Shown here one piece after another: positions 1 through 7,857 of a stretch of DNA of 64,000 bases. A program made the translations under genes and the position numbers. Positions within the stretch are counted from its first letter, which is position 1; every line of letters starts with the position of its first letter. The stretch comes from Fibrobacter sp. UWH6 (GTDB lineage: Bacteria; Fibrobacterota; Fibrobacteria; Fibrobacterales; Fibrobacteraceae). The notes under the pieces were generated by a model. The model was not told the DNA's origin and did not search any database. It saw nothing but the letters and a program-made list of their open reading frames with translations. The DNA is taken from assembly GCF_900142465.1 (NCBI RefSeq), contig NZ_FRAX01000010.1, forward strand, positions 62,001-126,000, written 5' to 3'.

Positions 1-1
1 C

Positions 2-649
2 GAAGAAACTGCCCAACTCCGCCCCTACAAAGACGACGCGCCCAAGGATCCTATCCACAATTACGGCAAACACCAGCTGGAAGCAGAAATCGAAATCCAG
101 CGGATCAAGCCCGATGCCGTAATGCTTCGCGTGCCACTGCCTATGGATTACGCCCCCGGCGGTTGCGCTGGAGCCATCGACTGGATCAGCTACCGTTTTA
201 GACCGGGTCGCCCTGCCACCCTCTATACCGACGAATACCGCAGACCCATCTACGGAAACGACATGTGTCGCGTGGTGCAGTACATTCTGGAACACGAATT
301 CCCTGCAGGGATTTACAACTGTGGCGGCCCCCGCCGAGTCACCCTTTATAACGCAGGCCAGTTGGTCAACGCCATCGGAGGTTACCCCGAAGAACTGCTT
401 CATGGTTGTCCCCGAATTGATGCAGGACCCATGCCCCCGCGCGTAGGCGACCTGGACATCGACAGCAGCAAACTTTACAGTCTTCTTCCAGAAGGCTTTA
501 TCCGCCCCTGGCCTTTTGACGACGCCATAGTTCCCACAGGCAGGGATTGGCACAAGACTTTTGGCAGAAACTGCCCCGACAAGCACCGAGTCGGCAGCGA
601 AGAAGCCATTTATAGACTTTTGGTCATTGGTGAAAAATTGGACTTTTAG
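2..649 (+). CDS. RmlD-like / extended SDR sugar-nucleotide reductase, 5'-truncated
   Basis: The gene is open from the left edge, so its NAD(P)-binding Rossmann N-terminus is missing. The visible part, about 215 residues, begins just before an NYGKHQLEAE segment. This matches the catalytic Tyr-x3-Lys of extended short-chain dehydrogenases such as dTDP-4-dehydrorhamnose reductase (RmlD) and NAD-dependent epimerases. Downstream come a YGNDMCRVVQYIL helix and a YNCGGPRRVTLYNAGQLV segment, as in the substrate-binding half of RmlD-like proteins, and the protein ends with a short tail. These enzymes usually make deoxysugar nucleotides for surface polysaccharide in the cytoplasm. The exact substrate cannot be told. 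It is separated from the next gene by about 125 bases with an AT-rich promoter-like stretch, so it is probably not part of the peptide-export operon that follows. Confidence 0.6.
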   Translation, partial: EETAQLRPYKDDAPKDPIHNYGKHQLEAEIEIQRIKPDAVMLRVPLPMDYAPGGCAGAIDWISYRFRPGRPATLYTDEYRRPIYGNDMCRVVQYILEHEFPAGIYNCGGPRRVTLYNAGQLVNAIGGYPEELLHGCPRIDAGPMPPRVGDLDIDSSKLYSLLPEGFIRPWPFDDAIVPTGRDWHKTFGRNCPDKHRVGSEEAIYRLLVIGEKLDF

Positions 650-775
650 GGCATTTTTCGTCAAAAATCAGTTTTTTCGTGCTTTCTAAACCAGTTTGTT
701 TGTTTTTGTTTATATTTCCCTTATAAGACTTCCTGTACCAATACAGTGAAATCAACATTAAGAAGGATGCAAACA

Positions 776-1072
776 ATGGTTATTAATAAGATTCAAAAAG
801 AAGACTCAATCGTTCTTGCACCGGAAGGATTCCTGGATACCGCAAACGCCCCCGCTTTTGAAACCGAAATGGAAGCCGCTTCCAACGAAACCAAGAATCT
901 CATTGTGGATTTTGCCAAAGTCGAATACATTTCCTCTTCCGGTCTCCGCGTCCTGCTCAAGATTCAGAAAAAGATGAATGGTTGCGGCAGCCAGAAACTC
1001 ATCAATGTCAGCGACAACGTTAAGGAAGTGTTTGAACTGACCGGTTTCGTCGACATCCTGGACATTGCCTAA
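776..1072 (+). CDS. STAS-domain anti-sigma factor antagonist (SpoIIAA/RsbV-like)
   Basis: A single STAS domain of 98 residues. STAS proteins of this type bind an RsbW-like kinase in their unphosphorylated form and release its partner; phosphorylation of a Ser in the switch motif turns them off. Here the switch is ISSSGLRVLL at residues 52-61, with the candidate phosphoserine at 54-55. I start at ATG 776 because AGAAGG at 761-766 lies nine bases upstream. The upstream in-frame GTG at 746 and the ATG at 767 lack proper spacing. The next gene encodes the matching ATP-binding partner, and the peptide-export genes follow on the same strand with short gaps, so this looks like the first gene of that operon. 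The family assignment is firm; the target controlled by the pair is unknown, since no sigma factor or PP2C phosphatase lies beside it. Confidence 0.85.
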   Translation: MVINKIQKEDSIVLAPEGFLDTANAPAFETEMEAASNETKNLIVDFAKVEYISSSGLRVLLKIQKKMNGCGSQKLINVSDNVKEVFELTGFVDILDIA

Positions 1073-1109
1073 AGAAAGCTATATCATATAGTCTGAAGGA
1101 AGGCTCAAC

Positions 1110-1511
1110 ATGGCTAGCGAGAAAAAAACGTTTCCTGTTCAAAAGGAAAGTCTTTCTGACGTCCAGGAATTCGTATCCCTTTGGGCAGAAAACAATGACA
1201 TAGGAATGAAGATTTCTACAAAGCTCTCCATTTGTGCAGACGAAGTTGTGAGCAACGTCGTTTTCTATAGCGGCGCAACAGAGCTGGAAATCACTTGCAG
1301 CAAGGAAAATGGCATGGTAACCATGTCTCTCCGCGACAACGGCAAGGCCTTTAATCCTCTTACCGAGGTAAAGGAACCTGACACAACAGCCAGCGCCGAA
1401 GAACGGGAAATTGGAGGCCTTGGAATTTTCATGGTTAAGAAGATGATGAATTCCGTTTCTTACGAAAGGGTTCAGGAGTCAAACGTCTTGACCATGACAA
1501 TCGCCATTTAA
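1110..1511 (+). CDS. RsbW/SpoIIAB-like ATP-binding protein (HATPase_c_2)
   Basis: A stand-alone GHKL ATPase domain of 133 residues, the usual size of anti-sigma serine kinases. The N box is DEVVSNVVFYS (Glu45, Asn49), the G1 box is DNGKAF (Asp76-Gly78), and a glycine-rich GGLGIFMVK lid lies at about 102-110. Such proteins phosphorylate a STAS partner and sequester a sigma factor or another target. The STAS gene directly upstream (37 bases) is the obvious partner. A GGAAGG ribosome-binding site precedes ATG 1110. The next gene, a 58-residue peptide precursor, starts 30 bases downstream, so regulation and peptide export appear co-transcribed. It could also act purely as a protein-binding switch without a sigma factor. 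Confidence 0.85.
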   Translation: MASEKKTFPVQKESLSDVQEFVSLWAENNDIGMKISTKLSICADEVVSNVVFYSGATELEITCSKENGMVTMSLRDNGKAFNPLTEVKEPDTTASAEEREIGGLGIFMVKKMMNSVSYERVQESNVLTMTIAI

Positions 1512-1541
1512 TACAATAGCCAACGTATAAGGAGAAATATT

Positions 1542-1718
1542 ATGAGCACCAACGAAAAAATCAATCAGGAAATCTCCGAAGACGAACTGGATCAGGTTTC
1601 CGGAGGCAACGCAGCAAACACCATCGGCGCAGGAACATTCGTTGATGACGCCGTAAAGGCAGCCAAGGCAGCCATTGACCAGCTAAAGAAAAGCCTTCCT
1701 GGAATTGACAGATTCTAA
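1542..1718 (+). CDS. Double-glycine leader peptide precursor (putative bacteriocin or signalling peptide)
   Basis: A 58-codon gene with a strong site, AAGGAGA, nine bases before ATG 1542. The first 22 residues form a classic double-glycine leader: an acidic helical stretch ending in ISEDELDQVSGG, where C39 peptidases cleave after Gly22. The predicted 36-residue core starts NAANTIGAGTF and continues into an Ala/Lys/Asp helix, AVKAAKAAIDQLKKSLPGI, ending in DRF. It has no Cys, Ser is rare, and net charge is about +1, so no thioether or disulfide chemistry is evident. No modification enzyme is encoded nearby. The stop codon abuts the start codon of the HlyD-like adaptor at 1719, and the C39 transporter follows, which makes this the obvious cargo. 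Whether the product kills, signals or modifies the envelope is not visible. Confidence 0.8.
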   Translation: MSTNEKINQEISEDELDQVSGGNAANTIGAGTFVDDAVKAAKAAIDQLKKSLPGIDRF

Positions 1719-2228
1719 ATGTCTCTTTTTAGAAAAACAGCTCTAGAAAAAATATCCTCCCCCGAACAGCTAGACAAGATGATCGTGGCAATTTCGCCAT
1801 CATCCTGGATAGCGATCGTGGGCGGTTTTGTTATTGTATTCTGCGTGGCCCTCTGGTCATTTTTAGGAACGCTCCCCCAAAGCATTACTGCCGAGGGAGT
1901 CTTTCTTGATTCCGACGAATCTACCCTGGTCTGCTTTATTCCCGTAAACGAAAGCTACGACATCAAGGCCGGTCAAAAGGCGATCATTTCCACCCAGTTA
2001 CAACTGCTGAACGGAACAGTACGTCAAGTCAAGCCCTACACCGCATCAGATGAAGAGCTTGTAGAAAATCTCCGAAAAAAAGTTGAAGGCAACTCCAGCA
2101 CATCCGTCTTCGCACAAGTGGAAATCCAGACCACAGAGGCCAACAAGCTCAAGGGTACTTCCGCAAGAGCCGAAATCATCACTAAGGAAGTGGCCCCCAT
2201 AGAATTTCTTATTTCCGGGGCAAAATAA
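1719..2228 (+). CDS. NHLM-type HlyD-like secretion adaptor, short form
   Basis: A 169-residue protein with a cytoplasmic N-terminus (LFRKTALEKISSPEQLD), one membrane segment at about 29-50 and a small periplasmic domain. The N-terminal SPEQLD followed by SPSSWIA is characteristic of the HlyD-family protein of NHLM bacteriocin export systems. Typical members of this family are much longer and carry a coiled-coil hairpin reaching for an outer-membrane channel; here only a beta-rich lipoyl/barrel-like part can be accommodated. It starts immediately after the precursor stop codon and its own stop overlaps the next start (TAATG), so translation is coupled on both sides. It probably scaffolds the two ABC exporters in the inner membrane. 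The truncation is intact coding sequence, not a frameshift: the neighbouring frame goes straight into the transporter. Confidence 0.75.
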   Translation: MSLFRKTALEKISSPEQLDKMIVAISPSSWIAIVGGFVIVFCVALWSFLGTLPQSITAEGVFLDSDESTLVCFIPVNESYDIKAGQKAIISTQLQLLNGTVRQVKPYTASDEELVENLRKKVEGNSSTSVFAQVEIQTTEANKLKGTSARAEIITKEVAPIEFLISGAK

Positions 2229-4366
2229 TGGCAGTCGCCAAAACGCCCACAGTGCTACAAATGGAGGCCACCGAATGCGGCGCGGCCTCGCTTTGCATGA
2301 TTACCGCCTTTTACGGATTGCACATTCCTCTAGAGCAGATGCGCATCGAGACGGGAGTTTCCCGAGACGGCAGTAAGGCGAGCAACATTCTAAAGGCGGC
2401 CCGCAAATTCAATTTCGAGGCCAAGGGATACAAGCGTAGTTTTGAAGGTCTTCTTCAGACAGAAGGCCCCTGCATTATTCACTGGAACTTCAACCACTTT
2501 GTAGTTTATGAGGGCACCCGCGGAAAGTTCGCATACATAAACGATCCCGCCATGGGCAAGCGCAAGCTCACCTTGCAAGAGTTAGACGAAAGCTACACGG
2601 GAATCGTACTTACCTTTACCCCCACCGAAAATTTTCAGAAGGTCTCCCTCAAAAAAAGTTTCATAGACCTCCTGAAGAAACGTCTGGCAGGCGAAAAAAA
2701 ATCATTGCTTTCCCTCATTGCAGTGGGCCTTCTGCTGATTTTGCCTGGCGCACTGATTCCAGCATTTTCTGCATTCTTTGTGGACCAGGTTCTTGCGGTC
2801 CAGAATAATCAATGGCTTCACTTTTTGCTGGGCGCCATGTTCTGCACTTTGATATTCAGCTCGATACTGAACTATTACAGGGAAAAAATTCTTATTCGTT
2901 TGCGGAACAAAAAGAGCCTCCTGTCCACCTACAGCTTTATAAATCATCTGTTCAGACTGCCCATGGGATTCTTCAGTCAGAGGTACTCGGCAGACATCGC
3001 CAACCGAATAGACAATAACGAATCCGTAAACAGTTTCCTGTACAACCAGTTTGCAGAAACCATCCTGAATGTTTTCGTAGCCCTGTTCTATTTTATCATC
3101 CTCGCAAAGCTTAGCGTGGTGCTGGCCCTGATCGGGCTAGTCAACGTCCTGTTCAATTCCCTGATGATGAAACTGCAGGCAAAATCCGTTTCTAACCTGG
3201 CTCAACGTTACCAGCAGGACTTTGGAAAATTGGCAGGTTCCCTGTCTGCAGGAATTTCACTGACCAGTACATTGAAGGCTTCTGGCGCCGAGGCGCGCTA
3301 CATGGGTATACTGCAAGGCCATTACGCCAAAATGGCCAATGTCGGAAATCAGCTGCAAAAGAAGCAGGAATCCCTTTCTACAATTCCCGAAATTTCAGGA
3401 ATCGTTTCAAGCATTCTCGTATTGATGATTGGCGCTCTATTTGTTATTGACGGATCCATGACTGCAGGCACACTCCTCGCCTCATCAACGCTTCTAGCCT
3501 CATTCATGTCTCCCATGAACGACCTGCTGACTTTCTACAATCAAGTCCAGACCCTTAAGGCCGACTTGAATCGAGTTGACGACATAGAAAGCTACCCCGA
3601 AGACGAGACCTTCAAGGAAACCGAAAAGATCCATATGGAAACAAAACTTTCAGGACGTCTGGAGTTGCGAAACATTTCCTACGGTTACAACACCTTGGAG
3701 CCAGCCCTTGTGGAGGATTTCTGTTTTAAACTGAGCAGTGGGCAGTCCATTGCATTGGTGGGTTCATCGGGCAGCGGAAAGTCAACCGTCTCAAAAATCG
3801 TCAGCGGCCTATTCGCGCCCTGGAATGGCGAAATGCTTTGCGACGACATTCCTGTCAGCAAGATTCCGCAAGACGTTCTTTCGGCAAGTATCTCTACTGT
3901 AAGCCAGCAGATTTCCCTTTTCAACGGAACCATTCGCGACAATTTGACCATGTGGAATTCTACAACGCAGGAAAGCGACATTCTGCAAGCCGCCAAGGAC
4001 GCCTGCATCCACGACATGATTATCTCAAAGCCAGGCGCATACGATTTCAAACTGGCTGAAGGCGGAGCAAATATTTCGGGTGGAGAACGTCAGCGTCTTG
4101 AAATTGCACGAGCCCTGGTAAAGAATCCCACCATCCTTATTCTGGATGAGGCCACCAGCGCTCTCGACCCCATTACCGAAAAGAAGATTCTCGACAATAT
4201 CAAACGACGCGGCTGTACATGTCTAATTGTCGCCCACAGACTTTCCACTATTCGTGATGCCGATGAAATCCTGGTCATGGAGCACGGGAAAATCATTCAA
4301 AGGGGCAACCACGAATCACTAGTAAATGCAGAAGGAACCTATCAAACCCTAGTAAGGAGCATGTAA
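2228..4366 (+). CDS. C39 peptidase-containing ABC exporter (NHLM ABC1 / PCAT)
   Basis: A 712-residue peptidase-containing ABC transporter. Residues 1-135 are a C39 cysteine protease with all catalytic residues visible: Gln11 and Cys17 in VLQMEATECGAASLC, His in HWNFNHFVVYEG, Asp in YINDPAMG. It should cut the double-glycine leader of the peptide at 1542. Residues 160-430 carry about six membrane helices. The ATPase follows, with Walker A GSSGSGKST at 512-520, signature ISGGERQR near 616, Walker B LILDEATSALD and an H-loop AHRLSTI. It works as a dimer in the inner membrane, coupling leader removal with export. One base overlaps the upstream gene; the stop codon is directly followed by the start of the second ABC exporter. 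The pairing of two such exporters with an HlyD-like protein defines NHLM systems. Confidence 0.92.
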   Translation: MAVAKTPTVLQMEATECGAASLCMITAFYGLHIPLEQMRIETGVSRDGSKASNILKAARKFNFEAKGYKRSFEGLLQTEGPCIIHWNFNHFVVYEGTRGKFAYINDPAMGKRKLTLQELDESYTGIVLTFTPTENFQKVSLKKSFIDLLKKRLAGEKKSLLSLIAVGLLLILPGALIPAFSAFFVDQVLAVQNNQWLHFLLGAMFCTLIFSSILNYYREKILIRLRNKKSLLSTYSFINHLFRLPMGFFSQRYSADIANRIDNNESVNSFLYNQFAETILNVFVALFYFIILAKLSVVLALIGLVNVLFNSLMMKLQAKSVSNLAQRYQQDFGKLAGSLSAGISLTSTLKASGAEARYMGILQGHYAKMANVGNQLQKKQESLSTIPEISGIVSSILVLMIGALFVIDGSMTAGTLLASSTLLASFMSPMNDLLTFYNQVQTLKADLNRVDDIESYPEDETFKETEKIHMETKLSGRLELRNISYGYNTLEPALVEDFCFKLSSGQSIALVGSSGSGKSTVSKIVSGLFAPWNGEMLCDDIPVSKIPQDVLSASISTVSQQISLFNGTIRDNLTMWNSTTQESDILQAAKDACIHDMIISKPGAYDFKLAEGGANISGGERQRLEIARALVKNPTILILDEATSALDPITEKKILDNIKRRGCTCLIVAHRLSTIRDADEILVMEHGKIIQRGNHESLVNAEGTYQTLVRSM

Positions 4367-6913
4367 ATGGAAATCTCTTTACAGAGCGGCAAATTGTATT
4401 TGACTAGCGAGCCTACCATTTTTACCGTGGTAGAAGGGTCTGCCCTTATCTACATCGTCCCAATTGAAGAAAATGCCGCAGGGCGACGAATCCTCCTCTG
4501 TGAACTTTCTGCGGGCGAACAGTTCCCATCTTTCTGCATCGATTCCGAATTACTTGGCCACTGGAGTTTTGGCATTTCTACCCTTGAACACGTAAAGCTC
4601 GAAGGTAACTCCGCATCCGCCGAAGACATATCCAATGCCAACGCCACATTCGCAAAAAAAATCGGAATCAGATACTTTGATGAAGATTCCTACAACGAAA
4701 TGGTTGTAGAAAAATACAGGCTGAACCTCATCAAGGAAGAAGGTGCCATTTACGCCACCAGCGAAGAACAGCGCAAGACCACTGCAAAAAGTTTCCAGAT
4801 TATCTATGACTTTTTCGAAAAGCGCGAAAATCAGAAACTCCTGTCGAGCCGCACGGGCAACAACCTTTACGACGCGATTCACAGTTTGGGAATTCACCAA
4901 GGTTTTTCAATTGCTTCTATCGACCGTATTCATGAAAGCTGCGGCAAGCGTTTTGAGCTGAACGACATAACTCGAATAAGCCATGTAACCCTCCGTCCGG
5001 TCATTCTGGAAGCGGACTGGTTCAAAAAGGATTGCGGTTCTTTCCTGGGATATTCCTCTGACGGCGAGCCCTTGGCATTTCTGTGTTACGGCCATGGAGT
5101 CTACAAAGTATGCAACCCGGCAACAGGTGAAATTTCTGCCGTAACGGAATCAAACGCTCAGCAAATCTTACCTAGTGCATTTGTTTTCTATAGACCGTTC
5201 CCCAACAAGAAAATTGGTTTAAGGGACTTGATATTGTTTGGATTGAAAGACATCCAGAAAAGAGACATTTTCACATTCGCATTACTCTCGCTCATATGCA
5301 CATGCATCGGCATGTTCCTGCCGGCATTAAACCAGATTATCTTCGATAAGGTCATCCCCCTGCAGAACAAGAACGAACTCATTCAAATTTGTTTCGTCGT
5401 ACTTGTTTTTGCCGTAGGCAGCGCCGCCTTCGCCCTGGTCAAAAATTTTGCCATGCTTCGTAGCATCAACACGATGAAAATCAGCATACAGAGTGCCGTT
5501 TTCGATCGACTGTTTTCTTTAAGCGAAAGTTTCATTCAAAAATTCCCTAGCGGAGAATTGACCATCAAGGCACTGCAACCAGTTAGAATTTTCAGTCTTC
5601 TTTCTAACGGTTTATTTAGAACGCTCCTTGGCGGAATTTTCTCGGTTTTCTTTTTCTGCCAGATGGTTTCTATATCTTCCTCGCTGGCCCTCATAGGAGT
5701 CGGATTGACAGTCCTTATCGCTGTCGTGGCGGTTATCATTTGCCATCGGCAGATTGATGTCGAGCGCATGATCATCAGAAGCGGAAATCAAGGTTCCAGC
5801 TGGATGATCCAGGCTATCAACGGCATTTCAAACATCAGGATCGCAAACGCCGGCAACCGCTTCATTCTTGAATATCTGAAGTTCTATGCAGAACAGAAGA
5901 AAATGGAACAGAAACAGGAATGGACGCAAAATAAGTTCAACATATTTATTAACGCGCTCCAAATCTTTGAAAGCATCTGCTTTTTCTATCTGGCCAGCCA
6001 CACAGAAACGTTGTCCACCGGTCAGTTCCTGGCATTCGTTTCTGCATTCGGATTGTTCTCCAACGCCATCATCCTCTGCCTTGTAGAGGCATTCTCTGCC
6101 GTAACGGCAATCCCCATGTTTGACGAATGTAAAGTCATTCTAGATGAACTTCCCGAAACTTCTGACGATACCCTACTGCCAGGCAAAATCGCAGGCGACA
6201 TTGATGTAAACAACGTCAGTTTTTCTTACCCGGGTGCCGAAACCCCGACACTAAAAAATATCAACCTCAACATAAGGGAAGGGGAATACATCGGCATCGT
6301 TGGCAGTTCCGGTAGCGGAAAATCTACCCTATTAAAATTACTGCTTGGATTCGAGAAGCCTACCCTTGGAAAAATTTATTACAGCAAGAACGACATCGAC
6401 AAAATTGACAAGAAGGAACTTCGAAAATATTTTGGTGTGGTCTTGCAAGATGACAAGCTGATTTCAGGATCTATTTTTGAAAACATTACTGTAGCCCATC
6501 CAAAGACAACTCTAGATCGAGTTCAAGAAGTAATTAAAAATGTCGGCCTAGAAAAAGACATCCAGGAAATGCCCATGGGCATTCATACTGTTCTTTCGGG
6601 AAGCTGTTCTACGATCTCGGGTGGACAACAGCAAAGAATTCAAATTGCCAGAGCCATTGTCGGCAAACCCAAAGTTCTATTCTTTGACGAAGCGACATCA
6701 GCCCTGGACAACCAAACTCAGGCCATCGTCGGCGAGACCCTTTCAAAAATGAAATGCACCAAGATTGTCGTAGCCCATCGCCTAAGCACGGTCATTCACT
6801 GCGACAGAATCATCGTTGTAAACAAGGGTGAAATTGTTGAATCCGGATCCTACGAAGAGCTTATGGGCAAGAAAGGTTTCTTTTACGATTTATCATCTAG
6901 ACAGAATTTATGA
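4367..6913 (+). CDS. NHLM-type ABC exporter, second subunit (ABC2)
   Basis: An 848-residue ABC exporter. The first 290 residues are an extra cytoplasmic domain with no C39 catalytic triad. Its beginning (LTSEPTIFTVVEGSALIYI) resembles the cupin/cyclic-nucleotide-like domain seen in NHLM ABC2 proteins. Membrane helices occupy about 300-580. The ATPase has Walker A GSSGSGKST at about 646-654, Q-loop GVVLQDD, signature ISGGQQQR near 750, Walker B VLFFDEATSALD and AHRLSTV. It begins right after the stop codon of the peptidase exporter, so the two probably work as a heteromeric or sequential export machine. Its own end overlaps the phosphatase gene by four bases (ATGA). The role of the N-terminal domain, perhaps precursor recognition, is unknown. 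Confidence 0.88.
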   Translation: MEISLQSGKLYLTSEPTIFTVVEGSALIYIVPIEENAAGRRILLCELSAGEQFPSFCIDSELLGHWSFGISTLEHVKLEGNSASAEDISNANATFAKKIGIRYFDEDSYNEMVVEKYRLNLIKEEGAIYATSEEQRKTTAKSFQIIYDFFEKRENQKLLSSRTGNNLYDAIHSLGIHQGFSIASIDRIHESCGKRFELNDITRISHVTLRPVILEADWFKKDCGSFLGYSSDGEPLAFLCYGHGVYKVCNPATGEISAVTESNAQQILPSAFVFYRPFPNKKIGLRDLILFGLKDIQKRDIFTFALLSLICTCIGMFLPALNQIIFDKVIPLQNKNELIQICFVVLVFAVGSAAFALVKNFAMLRSINTMKISIQSAVFDRLFSLSESFIQKFPSGELTIKALQPVRIFSLLSNGLFRTLLGGIFSVFFFCQMVSISSSLALIGVGLTVLIAVVAVIICHRQIDVERMIIRSGNQGSSWMIQAINGISNIRIANAGNRFILEYLKFYAEQKKMEQKQEWTQNKFNIFINALQIFESICFFYLASHTETLSTGQFLAFVSAFGLFSNAIILCLVEAFSAVTAIPMFDECKVILDELPETSDDTLLPGKIAGDIDVNNVSFSYPGAETPTLKNINLNIREGEYIGIVGSSGSGKSTLLKLLLGFEKPTLGKIYYSKNDIDKIDKKELRKYFGVVLQDDKLISGSIFENITVAHPKTTLDRVQEVIKNVGLEKDIQEMPMGIHTVLSGSCSTISGGQQQRIQIARAIVGKPKVLFFDEATSALDNQTQAIVGETLSKMKCTKIVVAHRLSTVIHCDRIIVVNKGEIVESGSYEELMGKKGFFYDLSSRQNL

Positions 6914-7857
6914 TATTGAAAAATATTGCAAAAATGGTTCTTACGACAATGATCGCGGCGAACATTCTCGCCTGCAACAGCGAAGTAGAACACAAGGAAA
7001 CAGCGGTCTTAAAACACACGGAAAGAGTTATGAAACTAGAAAACGTGGCTAACGTAAGAGAGCTGGGAGGAATCAAGACTTCCAACGGAAAGCAGGTAAA
7101 GTCAAACGTTCTTTTCCGGTCGGCCAACCTGGCTAAAGCCAGCGAAAATGACGTCAAGTTTTTGCAAGGTTTGAACCTCAAACTGATTTGCGATCTCCGC
7201 ACGGAACAGGAACGCGAAAATAATCTGGACGTTGAAATTTCTGGCGCGCAGAATATATGGTTTAACGTACTGGGGGCGCTTCCCCAAAAAACATCAAGCG
7301 TCAAGCAAACCGAGGAAGGCGTTAAAATCGGGAAGGCTATGAACCCCAACACATTCAACGAAGAAGCGGCAGCACATCTCGCCGACTTCGTGCAAACGGG
7401 TGTCTTTGACAGCGTCATGGAAAACCTGTACGTAGGTCTAGTCGCCAAGGAGCACGCCCAGCAGGAATACTCAAGAATGTTCGATTCCATTCTCGCCACC
7501 CAGGGCGGCACCATTTTGTGGCACTGTTCCCAAGGCAAGGACCGCGCAGGACTGGCTTCAGTTTTCATTCTTTCGGCCCTTGGCGTAGACAGCACATCTA
7601 TCATGGAAGATTTCGCAAAGTCCAACGAATCCTATCAAACCATGGTTGACGTCGCTCTCAAAGTCGCCCAGGATAAGGGACTTTCCAAGGAGCATCAAGG
7701 TGTTATCCAGGCAATGCTCGGCGTGAACCCCTCTTATATGAAACGCGCCCTGGATTATATCAACGCAAACTTCGGTTCCATGGAAGACTATATGGAGCAG
7801 AAAATCGGCCTAACCGCAGAAAAGAGAGAACTCCTTCGTTCTTTCTATCTAGAATAG
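6910..7857 (+). CDS. Tyrosine-phosphatase-fold lipoprotein (Y_phosphatase3-like)
   Basis: A 315-residue protein with a lipoprotein signal (NILAC, Cys22), hence anchored outside the cytoplasm. The family hallmarks are ENVANVRELGG, FRSANL, CDLRTEQE and the P-loop HCSQGKDRAG at 205-214, with nucleophile Cys206 and Arg212 (CX5R). These belong to bacterial tyrosine/dual-specificity phosphatases of the PF13350 type, some of which also act on phosphoinositides. The start codon overlaps the stop of the ABC2 gene (ATGA), so it is co-translated with the export system. Because it is a lipoprotein, it is unlikely to dephosphorylate the cytoplasmic STAS protein; an envelope or foreign substrate is more plausible. 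Its 3' end overlaps the convergent trmO gene by nine bases. Some of the phosphatase core may tolerate substitutions, but the catalytic loop is complete. Confidence 0.85.
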   Translation: MILKNIAKMVLTTMIAANILACNSEVEHKETAVLKHTERVMKLENVANVRELGGIKTSNGKQVKSNVLFRSANLAKASENDVKFLQGLNLKLICDLRTEQERENNLDVEISGAQNIWFNVLGALPQKTSSVKQTEEGVKIGKAMNPNTFNEEAAAHLADFVQTGVFDSVMENLYVGLVAKEHAQQEYSRMFDSILATQGGTILWHCSQGKDRAGLASVFILSALGVDSTSIMEDFAKSNESYQTMVDVALKVAQDKGLSKEHQGVIQAMLGVNPSYMKRALDYINANFGSMEDYMEQKIGLTAEKRELLRSFYLE

